64,000 nt of DNA from Asbonarchaeum sp964517675 (lineage in GTDB: Archaea; Nanohalarchaeota; Nanosalinia; Nanosalinales; Nanoanaerosalinaceae), in assembly GCA_964517675.1 (NCBI GenBank), contig CAZFEL010000001.1, forward strand, positions 1-64,000, written 5' to 3'. Made by a program: the position numbers and the translations under genes. Position 1 is the stretch's first letter. Each line of letters opens with the position of its first letter. The notes under the pieces are model-generated. The model saw nothing but the letters and a program-made list of their open reading frames with translations. It searched no databases and was not told where the DNA came from. This document shows positions 23,822-32,786 of the stretch, one piece after another.

Positions 23822-24802
23822 TCAGTCCTCGGCCTCGATGTTGCCGACCTCCTTGGTGAGGATCAACCTGTTCTTCCTGCCTTCCTTGACCTTCTCGATC
23901 AGGTTCCGCTCCTTGAGGTCGGTCACCAGCCGGGAAACCTTCGCCTTCGAATAGTCCAGGTTCTCGACGAGAGCCTTCTGCTCGCAGTCCCCGTCCTGGT
24001 CGATGATGTATCTCAGTGCTTCCTGTTCATCGTCCTTCAAGACAGGCATTATCGATGCGATGGTATCTCCTTCGTCCTGTCGGCGCTTCACGTAGATATA
24101 CAGGGCAAGGGACATCAGTACGAGGATGAGGGCGGCGACAAAGGAGAGGTGGTCGGGAAAGATGTCTTCGAAGACACGGAGTTCCTGGTACTTGATCTGG
24201 TACCGCTGGACATCACCCAGGCCCAGATCCTGTTCCTCCCACGTGACGGTGAACTGGCGGCCGCCCTCGTCACTGCCGCGCAGGGCATCCGGAGGACTGA
24301 GCGGTTCGACGTTTTCCTCCTCGAGCAGGCCATAGCCCTCCGGCAGGATGACACGGAGCCGGTATCTGTCCGTCGGGATGAGGATCCGCTGGACATGGGT
24401 GAACTCCAGGTAGCCCTCTTGCTGGGACAGATCGTTCGGTGTGGTGTACTCGACCGTCACGTTGTAGGTCGTGTTGAACGATGCCGGATCACACAGGATC
24501 TCGCTGTCGACATCGTTGAACTCACAGTCGAGTTCATTGCCCTGGGAATCATGTGCCTGGAGCTGCTGGGGCGAATGACCGGCCGGTATCAGCAAGGAGA
24601 CCCGTTCGGAGGTCAGTTCGGAGTAATTGACATTGATCATGACCTCCGTCTGTTCGCCCAGCCGGATGATCTCTTCCTCGGACTCGATCGTCGTCGCCGA
24701 GGCCGTCCCGAAGAAGGCGATGAGAAAGACAAAGACGACACCGAGGCGGACCAACGAACAGGCCCGTCGGTCGAGGGACGAACGACAGCCATCCGGAGAC
24801 AT
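23822..24802 (-). CDS. Membrane-spanning sensor with a C-terminal winged helix
   Basis: A 326-residue protein: signal or membrane segment (residues 15-36), an outside beta-rich domain of about 185 residues with sequons, a second membrane helix (LSFVAALILVLMSLALYIYV, near 225), and a cytoplasmic winged-helix domain (DDEQEALRYIIDQDGDCEQK; DYSKAKVSRLVTDLKERNLI). This one-component layout, outside sensor to DNA-binding domain, is common in Euryarchaeota and DPANN. The start is 30 nt from the TATA-like ATATAAATATT (24827-24837). Confidence 0.7.
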   Translation of the reverse strand: MSPDGCRSSLDRRACSLVRLGVVFVFLIAFFGTASATTIESEEEIIRLGEQTEVMINVNYSELTSERVSLLIPAGHSPQQLQAHDSQGNELDCEFNDVDSEILCDPASFNTTYNVTVEYTTPNDLSQQEGYLEFTHVQRILIPTDRYRLRVILPEGYGLLEEENVEPLSPPDALRGSDEGGRQFTVTWEEQDLGLGDVQRYQIKYQELRVFEDIFPDHLSFVAALILVLMSLALYIYVKRRQDEGDTIASIMPVLKDDEQEALRYIIDQDGDCEQKALVENLDYSKAKVSRLVTDLKERNLIEKVKEGRKNRLILTKEVGNIEAED

Positions 24803-24846
24803 AGTAGCACAGTTGCCGTGTCTGGAATATAAATATTGTCAGGCGG

Positions 24847-25260
24847 TCACTGCTCGCTGTCCCGGGAGATCATCATGCCGCCGGCCCCTGATTGCAGGAA
24901 TTTCTGCATCATCTCGGCGACGAGGTTGAGCGCATCCTGTGCCTCACCGAGATCGAGCCGGATCTGTTCGGGTCCACGGACCTCGATCATGGTCGGGCCG
25001 TAGTTCATGATGATCTCGATCAGGGTTGCGAAGTCCTCAACATCGCACTCGATCTCACAGACCTGAGAGTATCCCTTCTCCAGGGAAGGATGCGGTTTCT
25101 CGACCTCCTCGACCTCCTCGAAGTCTTCACTCGTCAGCTCGACCGCCTCCATGCTATCGAGCTTGTCGATGTGATCGCGGAGGGACTCGACGGCCGCATC
25201 CTCCGTCTTCGCGAGGACCTCGAAGATCATCCAGGTCTGGATGCCGTTGTCAGTGCTCAT
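24847..25260 (-). CDS. Conserved acidic protein of unknown function
   Basis: A 137-residue soluble protein: a beta-alpha part (WMIFEVLAKTEDAAVESLRD), a second similar unit (CEIECDVEDFATLIEIIMNY) and a helical tail (QDALNLVAEMMQKFLQSGAG). The duplicated beta-alpha look suggests an ACT-like or ferredoxin-like fold, but there is no motif to name it. A GAAGTGATG ribosome-like site precedes the ATG at 25260. Confidence 0.55.
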   Translation of the reverse strand: MSTDNGIQTWMIFEVLAKTEDAAVESLRDHIDKLDSMEAVELTSEDFEEVEEVEKPHPSLEKGYSQVCEIECDVEDFATLIEIIMNYGPTMIEVRGPEQIRLDLGEAQDALNLVAEMMQKFLQSGAGGMMISRDSEQ

Positions 25261-25306
25261 CGGTGCATCACTTCGTACCAACGCTTACATGTCCGTTCCT
25301 GACCGA

Positions 25307-27856
25307 TCACTCCTTGACCACCACGGTACCGGTGTGGCCGGTCAGGAGGTGGTTGTGGTAGCCCCACTCGCCGGTCTTGTTGAACGTGAACTCGTACTCA
25401 TCGACATCCGCACAGGAGTCAAAGCGTGTCGCCGCAGTGCTGTCATCGGCACAGTGCTCCGACCGTGATGTGCCGGCATAGTTCGTGTGTGTCGGATGCT
25501 CGTTAGAACCGACCCACATGTCCGGTCCCTTGCTCTCCCAGGTCACGGTCTCACCCTGCTTGATCGTTATTGTGCTGGGACTGAAACCGTCACTGGTGTA
25601 GGTGACGACGTTCTCGTCTTCGTCCACACCGCTCCTGTTCTCAGCTCCGGTCTTGGCGGCGAACTGCTGCTGGACCGTGCGGTTGAGACGCATCACCGGA
25701 CTGTCGGCGCTGGCGGTGAACTCGCCATCGCCATCATCATAGTGGAGCACCGCCCAGAATGTTCCGGTCATGTTCAGCGGGACGCTGGTATCGAACTCGC
25801 CCTCGAGGAGATCGCTGGTACTGACGATCTCGCCGGGCTGACCTCCATCATCCGTGTGCAGGACGATGTAGCCTGGCTCGTTGAGATAGCCCTCGACCTC
25901 GACACTGCCGTCATTCTCCAGACGCTGGTCCTGTGCCTCGATCATCGGAGCGAGGGAGCTGTCATCCTCGCGTTCTCGCTCATCGTCATCATCATCCCCG
26001 AGGACCGTCACCATCCCGGAGGCCGTGGCGACACGCTGTTCATCGACCTGTGCCGTCAGCTTGACCGTCCAGTTGCCCTGGGAGACGTACTTCCTGACCT
26101 CGTACTCCGAGACCCCGGTACACTGGATACCACCAACGTCACCACCACGGGTGACATCACTGTAGCCAAGCCGGACGGTGACCGTCCTGCTCTCGCGGTC
26201 GACTGTGGCACGGGCCTGTCCCTGGTAGTTGGGTGTGCTGAGACCCAGCTCGCCACGGACCCTGAGGTAGCCATCATGGCCGCTGAACTCGGCCGTCATG
26301 TTGCCGATGCCGGGATTGTCCTCATCAGCGCATTCCTGCTCGAACGTGACTCTGATGTCGCCATCGACCCGTCGCTCTGCCTCGCGCAATCGTTCCATCA
26401 TATCACCGCGGCGGCCGCGTGCTTCCTCGACAAGTTCCTGGACCGCCTCGCGTCGCTTCTCGCGGAACTCGTTGATGATCTCGAGACGCTCTTCGACGGT
26501 GAGGTTCTGGGACATCTCCTCTGCGAACTCCCTGTTGATCTCACCGAGGTCGTTGACCTGTTCCTGGAGATCCGCCGTCTCGCCACGGGCACGATCGCGT
26601 ACCTGCTCCGGATTGGTCCGGACGTCATCCCATTCCTTCTCCCGGAACTCGCTGACGATCTCTCGAGCGTCCTCGTAGGCTTCCTGGTATTCGCCGGCAG
26701 CGAGGGCTGCCTCTGCCTCGTTGATGTCATTCCACGTGTCGTTGGACGCGTTCATGTCGCGGGCGAGATCTTTTGCCCGTGCGACCGTTCTGTTGGCCTT
26801 CCGTTCGAGCCGTTCCATGTTCTGCTGGATGTCCTCTTTCCATCGAGCCCGAGCCTTGTTCTGGGCGCGTGCTATCTCGGCTATCTCTTTCCCAGTGACG
26901 TTGGACGCCGAGCTGGCGACCTCATCGGCAGCCATACCGCGTACGGTCACGTCAGCCTCTGTTCCCTCGCGGACTGCCTCGGCGATGTCCCCGACCATGT
27001 CAGGAGAACCGACCACACGGACGTTCTCGATGCTCTCGTTGTTGATGAACGTCACGACGCTGTCGATGTCGTCATCGTTGCCAACGATGTAGGAGTTGGA
27101 ACGGGGATCGGTCGTGCCGGCAAGCGAGTGCCGGAAGTCGGATGCACCGACAACGATGAACTCCTGGGATGTGTTGATACGGTCACGGAGCCGTTCCCTG
27201 ACCTCCTGTCCGAGCTCCTCGTCGTCCGTGCCGACCGTGTCCCGGACCGAGATGCCGAGCTCGTTGAGCTGGCCTGTCGCTTCCTCCGACAGCTCACCAC
27301 CGACGAAACCAACCTCGCTGACACCGAGGCCTTCAAGTGCGCTCATCACGCTTGCAGGGATCTTCTCCGAGGGTGCAAGGAAGACCGGCTCGCCGTTGGA
27401 ACGGGCGATACTTTTCGCAAGACCGAGGACACGTTCATCATCACCGCCCTCGTTCTCGACGAGCAGGGCCGAATCGGCTCCTTCCTGCCAGAAGTACTCG
27501 GCGATCTCGACTGCGGTGCCGTATCGTGTCACGCCCCAGAGCCGGGTCACATTGTTCTCCTGCTCGAGCCGTGCCTTGACATTATCGGAGATGACTTCGT
27601 CACCGCCGACGAGGATGATCTCCGAAGGATCCATGCGCTGGATCGCATCACCGACCTCCTGCGGTAGTTCGTCCTCGTCCGTCAGGAGGATGGGTGCGCC
27701 GATCTTCGATGCGGCTGATGAGGCGACCATGGCGTCCGGGTAGTTCTCCGTGGACGCCAGGATGACCGTCTCGACATCATCTGTTTCGTGCTGCTGTGCG
27801 AGCAGCGGGGTTGTAAGGAGTACAAGTGCAGCCGTCAGTGTAAGTAGCTTCCGCAT
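25307..27856 (-). CDS. Large surface protein: cell-wall-binding-2-like, coiled-coil and cupredoxin-like domains
   Basis: 849 residues. A signal peptide (1-20) is followed by a cell-wall-binding-repeat-2-like region (about 28-320: VILASTENYPDAMVASSAAS, ILVGGDEVISDNV, TRLWGVTRYGTAVEIAEYF, VGFVGGELSEE). Next is a long Arg/Glu-rich helical coiled coil (about 325-510), beta-rich modules (about 510-740), and a C-terminal cupredoxin-like domain with TIKQGETVTWESKG, NEHPTHTNY and GYHNHLLTGHTGTVVV. In this last motif the usual Cu ligands Cys and Met are replaced. It is probably cell-surface attached. A GGTGG ribosome site and the TATA CTATAAAAACC (27889-27899) precede the start. Confidence 0.75.
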   Translation of the reverse strand: MRKLLTLTAALVLLTTPLLAQQHETDDVETVILASTENYPDAMVASSAASKIGAPILLTDEDELPQEVGDAIQRMDPSEIILVGGDEVISDNVKARLEQENNVTRLWGVTRYGTAVEIAEYFWQEGADSALLVENEGGDDERVLGLAKSIARSNGEPVFLAPSEKIPASVMSALEGLGVSEVGFVGGELSEEATGQLNELGISVRDTVGTDDEELGQEVRERLRDRINTSQEFIVVGASDFRHSLAGTTDPRSNSYIVGNDDDIDSVVTFINNESIENVRVVGSPDMVGDIAEAVREGTEADVTVRGMAADEVASSASNVTGKEIAEIARAQNKARARWKEDIQQNMERLERKANRTVARAKDLARDMNASNDTWNDINEAEAALAAGEYQEAYEDAREIVSEFREKEWDDVRTNPEQVRDRARGETADLQEQVNDLGEINREFAEEMSQNLTVEERLEIINEFREKRREAVQELVEEARGRRGDMMERLREAERRVDGDIRVTFEQECADEDNPGIGNMTAEFSGHDGYLRVRGELGLSTPNYQGQARATVDRESRTVTVRLGYSDVTRGGDVGGIQCTGVSEYEVRKYVSQGNWTVKLTAQVDEQRVATASGMVTVLGDDDDDEREREDDSSLAPMIEAQDQRLENDGSVEVEGYLNEPGYIVLHTDDGGQPGEIVSTSDLLEGEFDTSVPLNMTGTFWAVLHYDDGDGEFTASADSPVMRLNRTVQQQFAAKTGAENRSGVDEDENVVTYTSDGFSPSTITIKQGETVTWESKGPDMWVGSNEHPTHTNYAGTSRSEHCADDSTAATRFDSCADVDEYEFTFNKTGEWGYHNHLLTGHTGTVVVKE

Positions 27857-27948
27857 GGGATTCCACCGTACCCCTTACTCTGTCGGCGCGGTTTTTATAG
27901 GTCAGGTCGAGGGGGAGGTATTTCAATGACGGATTCGCCTTCGAGTCC

Positions 27949-28440
27949 ATGCAGCTGAACCGCGACGAGTTGCGGCGTCGGATCGAGGACGACGGGCTCC
28001 TCAAGGGATACCGGGATCTCGACAGACAACTGACACCGAACGGGTTCGATATGAGTGTCGCGGAGGTCCACAGGTTCGAGGGACCGGGCCAGCTCGATTT
28101 CACGAACGAACAGCGGCAGCTCCCGGAGACGACCGAGCTCGAACCGCAGGACGACTGGTGGGAGCTCGAGAACACAGTATACAAGCTTGTGATGCAGGAA
28201 AAGGTCGATATCCCGCTCGATCTTGTCGGTATCGGGTTCCCCCGATCATCGCTGATGCGGATGGGAGCCCACATCCAGAACGGGTTCTGGGAAGCTGGCT
28301 ACGAGGGCAGGACGGAGTGCCTGCTCGCTGTCGATAACCCTGAAGGCATGCGACTGAAAGACGGTGCCCGCGTCCTCCAGATCAGCTTCCACGAGCTCGA
28401 AGATGTCGATGACGGGTACGATGGACGGTACAGCGTCTAG
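27949..28440 (+). CDS. dut: dUTP diphosphatase (dUTPase/Dcd family)
   Basis: A 163-residue protein of the trimeric dUTPase/dCTP deaminase fold: FPRSSLMRMGAHIQNG (PRSSL motif) and WEAGYEGRTECLLAV (AGYxG motif), with an N-terminal GFDMSVAEV segment. It hydrolyses dUTP to dUMP, protecting DNA from uracil. A separate dCTP deaminase gene is at 62410. The start is 27 nt from TATTTCAAT (27919-27927). It converges with and overlaps the phosphoesterase gene by 4 nt. Confidence 0.82.
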   Translation: MQLNRDELRRRIEDDGLLKGYRDLDRQLTPNGFDMSVAEVHRFEGPGQLDFTNEQRQLPETTELEPQDDWWELENTVYKLVMQEKVDIPLDLVGIGFPRSSLMRMGAHIQNGFWEAGYEGRTECLLAVDNPEGMRLKDGARVLQISFHELEDVDDGYDGRYSV

Positions 28441-29093
28441 ATCTGCTTGAGATCGACATCGATCCCGTCCTCGATCTCCATGATGCCGTAATATCCCTCC
28501 TGGACCGGTCCGGGGTTGATGACGGTCGTCCCGCCGAGGGTGTCGATGCTGCGTCCCTCGTGGACGTGTCCTGTGAGGACGAGATCGAGATCTGTCTCCT
28601 CGATGAGTTCGCGGACCGCCGTGCTGCCGACGTGGTCCTCATCCGTGACATCGGCAGCGACGCCGAACGGCGGCTGGTGGATGACCGCCACCCTCGTATC
28701 GGCCTGCATGCGGCCGTACAGCTGGGAGAGGACATCTTTGATTGCATCTTCCTCCGGCTCAAATGGCGTCCCGAACGGCGTGATACCGCCACCGAACCCG
28801 ATGGCGTCGAAGGCATCGAAGGAGGCGACGTTCTTGTGCAGGTTCATCCTGTAGTCGATCAGCGTCCCGACACAGTCCTCCTCGGGGTCCATGTTGCCGG
28901 GGACGGCCTTCGCCAGCTTGCGCTGCTCGTTGAAGACCTCGAGGACCTCTTTGAGCCGGCCCTTGTAGTCGCTGTAGGAGCTGGCATCGCTGATATCGCC
29001 GGCACAGAGGGCGACATCGTAGTCTTCGGTTTCGAGGACGGTTTCGAGCGAATCAACATCGCCGTGGATGTCTGTGGTGAGGAGAACGCGCAT
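28437..29093 (-). CDS. Calcineurin-like metallophosphoesterase
   Basis: A 218-residue MJ0936/YfcE-type phosphoesterase: TTDIHGDVDSLE (DxH), LCAGDISD (GDxxD), PGNMD (GNxD), VIHQPPFG, and TGHVHEGRSID (GHxH) make up the dinuclear metal site. The substrate is not evident. The ATG at 29093 lies 26 nt from the TATA-like TTTAAA (29116-29121). Confidence 0.9.
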   Translation of the reverse strand: MRVLLTTDIHGDVDSLETVLETEDYDVALCAGDISDASSYSDYKGRLKEVLEVFNEQRKLAKAVPGNMDPEEDCVGTLIDYRMNLHKNVASFDAFDAIGFGGGITPFGTPFEPEEDAIKDVLSQLYGRMQADTRVAVIHQPPFGVAADVTDEDHVGSTAVRELIEETDLDLVLTGHVHEGRSIDTLGGTTVINPGPVQEGYYGIMEIEDGIDVDLKQI

Positions 29094-29246
29094 AGGTGAG
29101 AATGGGGAAGACACATTTAAAGCTTTGACCGCCCAGTTGTACCACGAGACCAGGCCATACAGACCGGTCTCTCTGGGGTCTGCGTGGACTCCGGCCCCGC
29201 CGGAGTGGAGCGCAGGTGACCTTCAGGGCGGACCGCTCTGGCCCAA

Positions 29247-29547
29247 GCCCCGATGGCTAAGCCTGGTATAGCGGCCGACTCGTAATGGGCGCGGATCGTC
29301 CGCGTCCACGGTCCTGGATGCTCTCCCCATGGCCTGGCGGGAGCCCAGGGTACGCCCAGTCTTTCCCTGGCTAGGAAAGACGCCTGTGATGAGGAGGATC
29401 ATTAAGTGCTTGAGCTAACGCGATGATGATGTGAACACCCTCCGAGCAGGGTTACCGGGCTGTAAAATGCAGGAGGCACCGCTAACGCGTACTGCCCGCT
29501 GCAGACGAGATATCGGCAGGTCCCGGGTTCAAATCCCGGTCGGGGCT
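29247..29547 (+). tRNA. tRNA-Thr(CGT) with a 227-nt intron
   Basis: Acceptor GCCCCGA (29247-29253) pairs with TCGGGGC (29540-29546), discriminator T. Anticodon stem GCCGA/TCGGC, loop CTCGTA|A, anticodon CGT. T-arm CCGGG-TTCAAAT-CCCGG. The intron (29285-29511) sits at position 37/38 and its 3' end (ACGAG) pairs with the anticodon loop (CTCGT), as expected of a bulge-helix-bulge substrate. Its length is extreme for archaea. It contains hairpins (GCGGA-TCG-TCCGC; GTCTTTCC...GGAAAGAC) and a box-C-like GTGATGA but no clear box D, so an embedded RNA is possible. Confidence 0.88.
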
Positions 29548-29725
29548 TCTCTTTGCCTTCTTTCGGTATGTTCGGGGATTTGATAGCCTCGAGAAAATCT
29601 CCGATTTTCGACGGGTTCAAATCCCGGTCGGGGCTTCACTCCGTTCAGCTTCCGCTGCGGGAGTTCTCGACCCGTTCTTCTCTCCCGAGAAGCCGGGAGT
29701 TCAAATCCCGGTCGGGGCTTCTCTT
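29523..29725 (+). repeat. Array of tRNA-Thr 3'-end copies with hairpins
   Basis: The T-arm plus acceptor end of the tRNA-Thr occurs three times: in the tRNA (29523-29547), at 29612-29637 and at 29699-29720. The second copy is preceded by the hairpin GAAAATC-TCC-GATTTTC (29593-29609) and the third by CTCCCG-AGAAGC-CGGGAG (29682-29699). The sequence after the first and third copies is also alike (TTCTCTTTG ... ATTTGATAGC), so a unit of about 175 bp was duplicated. 29726-29863 holds no gene. Confidence 0.85.
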
Positions 29726-29863
29726 TGACATCTCTCGATATTTTCGGGATTTGATAGCTCCGGTTCTCGGGGTCCCGGGCTCGTCGTGGAGACGGATACA
29801 CCGGGTCACGGCAGGACGGTGCCGGGACACATCGTTCTGTACCATGCCCGTGACAATGCAGGA

Positions 29864-30283
29864 TCAGCGACCGTCGATGATGAGCTCCATGACATCTGTC
29901 CGCCTGTCGAGCAGGTACAGCAGGACGAAGGTGGCCACGAGCAGCAAGCCACCGACAGCCTGGCCGACCGTCCCAAGCGACTGGAGCTGGTAGACGGCCT
30001 GGAGGACGATCGCCAGTGTGAGCACAAAGGTGAACACAGCGAGGAAGAGGTTCATCTCGAACTGGGCGCGCTGCATCTCCCGCTGGCGGGCAACGTCGAA
30101 GCCTTTCTCCGTCAGGACAGGATCGTCCATTCCATCTATCAGGTCGTGGCGTTTCAGGAATGATAGCCCGTCATTAATCTCGCCCTCAGAGAGATTTTCC
30201 GATGCCTCCAGTGACCTGCGCCAGCCGGTGTCCTCGCTCTCATAGACCGCCTGCAGGACCTTCGCCCATATCGCCTCAGCCAT
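29864..30283 (-). CDS. Winged-helix protein fused to two membrane helices
   Basis: A 139-residue protein. Residues 1-65 are a winged-helix domain (ENLSEGEINDGLSFLKRHDL, ending PVLTEKGFDVARQ); after a short linker come two membrane helices (NLFLAVFTFVLTLAIVLQAV; AVGGLLLVATFVLLYLL). It is likely a membrane-tethered regulator, similar in composition to the two-gene pair at 6360-6882. Targets unknown. Confidence 0.65.
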   Translation of the reverse strand: MAEAIWAKVLQAVYESEDTGWRRSLEASENLSEGEINDGLSFLKRHDLIDGMDDPVLTEKGFDVARQREMQRAQFEMNLFLAVFTFVLTLAIVLQAVYQLQSLGTVGQAVGGLLLVATFVLLYLLDRRTDVMELIIDGR

Positions 30284-30347
30284 AGAACAGTATGGGGCGG
30301 GGTGATTTAAACAGCCTCCTCCCCTGACCTACCCCCCCTGGCCCCGG

Positions 30348-31388
30348 TCAGCGGGACGCCTGATAGGTCCCGTAGAGGGCTGTCCCGAGGGCACCGAGCC
30401 CGAGCAGGATGACAGTGAGCTGGACGATATCGGCGACGACCGGGACCCGTCCGAGAGCTGTCACCACCAGCAGGCCCACGACCAGAGCGAGGAACCTGCT
30501 ATCGTGGTCGAACTGCTCCAGCAGCCAGTCACCGAGGGCGTACTGGACATAGACCATCCCGGCCCAGAGGGCCACGATGAACCCCACAAGGACGATAAGC
30601 CCCATCGGGAGTCCGATGATCGTCACCATCAGGATGAGTGATGCGACAGGGACACCGATCAGTGCCAGGGCGCCGACACCCGCCAAACGCAGCGGGGCAT
30701 CCTGGAGACGGTCGTTGAGACCTTCAGAGAACCGTGGGAAGACTGCAAGCAGGACGACACCGAACAGGAAACTGGTGATGAGGCTGTACGATCCCCCGAT
30801 CCAGGCCGGGAGCGACGGCGTCCCGAGGTCGACCTCCAAGTCGCCCTCAAGGTCCTCGTCCCTTGTGACATCGCCACCGACAGATGCGGTATCAGCGAGA
30901 TCGAAGCTCGCTGCTCTGTAGCGTATATCCCCGCCGATAACAGCATTCGGACCGACATCGAGGGTATCAGCAGAGAGAACGGTATCGCCGTTGACAGAAC
31001 CATCAACAGAGACATAGGCTCCACCAGCCTTGAGGCTACCGTCGATGCGGGCGGTCTCGGTCACCTCGACGGTCCCGGCAGCGACCTGGACGCTGCCATC
31101 GACAGTCCCGTCGATCCGGACCGTGCCTGCCGCCGCATCAATGCTACCGCCGACGGATCCTTCCTCCATGACGTGGATACTGCCAGCGGCCCCGGAGACG
31201 TTGCCGGTCACGGTGCCCCGGACCACGATCGCCCCTGCATAGCCGTCGATGCTGTCGATCGTCTCGTTCACATCGACGACGATGGCGGCCGATGAACCGT
31301 CCGTGGTGCCTGCCGCCGCCATCCCGGCAGGGACAATGACCACAAGAAAAATGGCAAGGGCCATGACCTGGGAGGTATATCGATGCAT
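30348..31388 (-). CDS. Bactofilin-like/polymer-forming exported domain with membrane helices
   Basis: 346 residues: an N-terminal hydrophobic signal segment, then about 160 residues of short beta repeats typical of polymer-forming bactofilin-like domains (GAIVVRGTVTGNVSGAAGSI, DGTVDGSVQVAAGTVEVTE, DGSLKAGGAYVSVDGSVNGD), and four C-terminal membrane helices. Proteins of this plan are common in haloarchaea, where the repeat domain probably assembles at the cell surface. The ATG at 31388 is 28 nt from a TATA-like box (31411-31421). Confidence 0.7.
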   Translation of the reverse strand: MHRYTSQVMALAIFLVVIVPAGMAAAGTTDGSSAAIVVDVNETIDSIDGYAGAIVVRGTVTGNVSGAAGSIHVMEEGSVGGSIDAAAGTVRIDGTVDGSVQVAAGTVEVTETARIDGSLKAGGAYVSVDGSVNGDTVLSADTLDVGPNAVIGGDIRYRAASFDLADTASVGGDVTRDEDLEGDLEVDLGTPSLPAWIGGSYSLITSFLFGVVLLAVFPRFSEGLNDRLQDAPLRLAGVGALALIGVPVASLILMVTIIGLPMGLIVLVGFIVALWAGMVYVQYALGDWLLEQFDHDSRFLALVVGLLVVTALGRVPVVADIVQLTVILLGLGALGTALYGTYQASR

Positions 31389-31522
31389 GAGTACTGGCTG
31401 GCGGTCTGTCTTGAAAAATGTATCGACTGGGACAGTCCCGGCCACACACGACGGGAACGAACAGGGACGTGGTGCCTGTCGCCGTCAGCAGTTTTATACC
31501 GCTCCCACTCCAACCGGAGAAC

Positions 31523-32095
31523 GTGGCACTGGAACTCGATGATTTCCTCCACGAAGGATGGCTGAACAATGCCGTTGGCTGGACCACCGTCATGCTGATG
31601 ACAGGCGTCCTCATAGAGAGCCTGCTGGACATGGACGTCGTCTGGGCGGGATTTACAGGGCTTGTGATGCTCGTCCTGCTCCTGCCAACGGTGATCGGGG
31701 ACGATCGGCGGATACGGATGCCATGGGGGTTCCTTATCCTTGCCTCGCTCCCTATAACAGCCCGGGCACTCGATATAGGGATGGTCAGAGGGCCTATATT
31801 CTTCTATCTCTCCTTCGCGGCCCTGGCCCTGATCATCGCGGTCGAGATCCACATGTACACCGGCACGAAGATGACACACTGGTTCGCGGTGGTTTTCGTC
31901 TCCCTGACGACGATCGCAATCGAGGGCGCCTGGGCAATCAGCCGATGGTACGCGGACTCGCTGCTCGGAACCTCCTTCCTGCCGCCCCATGATGACCTGA
32001 TGGTCGACTTTGTCGCCGTCCTCGCGGTCGGGATCGGTGCCGGGATCTTCTTCGACATCTACTTCCGCAGGTTCGGGCCGGAGGTGGAACCATGA
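31523..32095 (+). CDS. Multi-pass membrane protein, first of a pair
   Basis: 190 residues with six predicted membrane helices (for example FYLSFAALALIIAVEIHMY; VDFVAVLAVGIGAGIFFDIY). No motif recognised. A GTG at 31523 is chosen because the TATA-like GTTTTATACC (31491-31500) is centred 27 nt upstream and no ATG fits. The stop overlaps the next start (ATGA), so the two membrane proteins are co-translated. Confidence 0.65.
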   Translation: MALELDDFLHEGWLNNAVGWTTVMLMTGVLIESLLDMDVVWAGFTGLVMLVLLLPTVIGDDRRIRMPWGFLILASLPITARALDIGMVRGPIFFYLSFAALALIIAVEIHMYTGTKMTHWFAVVFVSLTTIAIEGAWAISRWYADSLLGTSFLPPHDDLMVDFVAVLAVGIGAGIFFDIYFRRFGPEVEP

Positions 32096-32754
32096 GGATA
32101 CGTGACCTCCTCGGTATCTCCGAACGCGCCCAGCACAGGATAACGCGGGCCATGCAGGCGATCCTGCTGACAATGACCCTGGTCGGGTTCTACCAGCTGA
32201 ACGTGCGGATGATCTTCAGCTCCCTCATTCCGCTTGCGGTCTCGTTCGTCCCGGCAGCGATGCGGAAGGACCCGAACGTGACAATGGACACCGGGATCGT
32301 GATGTGGGTCACAGCAGCCGCGTTCCTCCACGCTGTCGGGACCTACGGGGTCTACGATGCGATAGCCGGTTTCGACCACCTCACACACGCGTTCTCGGCC
32401 ACAGTAGTCGCTGGGACGGGCTATGGCATCGTCCGGGCGATCGACAACCATGCCGATGGCGTTCATCTCCAGGACGAGGTCGTCTTTGCTTTCATCCTGA
32501 TCTTCACGATGGCCTTCGGTGTCATCTGGGAGGTTGGCGAGTTCTTTGCCGGCATCCTCGGAGATATCACCGGACACGGACCCGTCCTGATCCAGTACGG
32601 CATGGCGGACACGATGAAGGACATGACATTCAACATGGCCGGGGCCGTCCTCATCGCGACGTGGGGTCATATCTACCTGACAGGGGTCGTCGAGACCATC
32701 GCCGGGTTCCTCGGGTACAACCGCCTCACCGGCCAGGACGTTACAGATGAGTAA
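32092..32754 (+). CDS. Membrane protein of the YjdF/DUF2238-like type
   Basis: 220 residues with six membrane helices. GFDHLTHAFSATVVAGTGYG and IWEVGEFFAGILGDIT ... DTMKDMTFNMAGAVL match the pattern of DUF2238/YjdF-like membrane proteins, in which His and Asp residues within helices are conserved. The role is unknown. It is second in a two-gene operon, overlapping the upstream gene by 4 nt. Confidence 0.65.
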   Translation: MRIRDLLGISERAQHRITRAMQAILLTMTLVGFYQLNVRMIFSSLIPLAVSFVPAAMRKDPNVTMDTGIVMWVTAAAFLHAVGTYGVYDAIAGFDHLTHAFSATVVAGTGYGIVRAIDNHADGVHLQDEVVFAFILIFTMAFGVIWEVGEFFAGILGDITGHGPVLIQYGMADTMKDMTFNMAGAVLIATWGHIYLTGVVETIAGFLGYNRLTGQDVTDE

Positions 32755-32786
32755 GCTTTAGTACGCGGGACCCGCATGGATTGACG

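Noticed and set aside
25487..27667. A 726-codon plus-strand open frame opposite the large surface-protein gene
   Set aside because: It arises from codon bias on the other strand; it has no promoter and its composition is not that of a real protein here.
29285..29511. Box C/D guide RNA in the tRNA-Thr intron
   Set aside because: A box-C-like GTGATGA is present but I find no CTGA box D at a suitable place; kept only as a possibility.
29612..29720. Split (trans-spliced) tRNA 3' halves
   Set aside because: The copies start at the T-arm rather than at position 38 and so lack the anticodon-stem strand needed for splicing.
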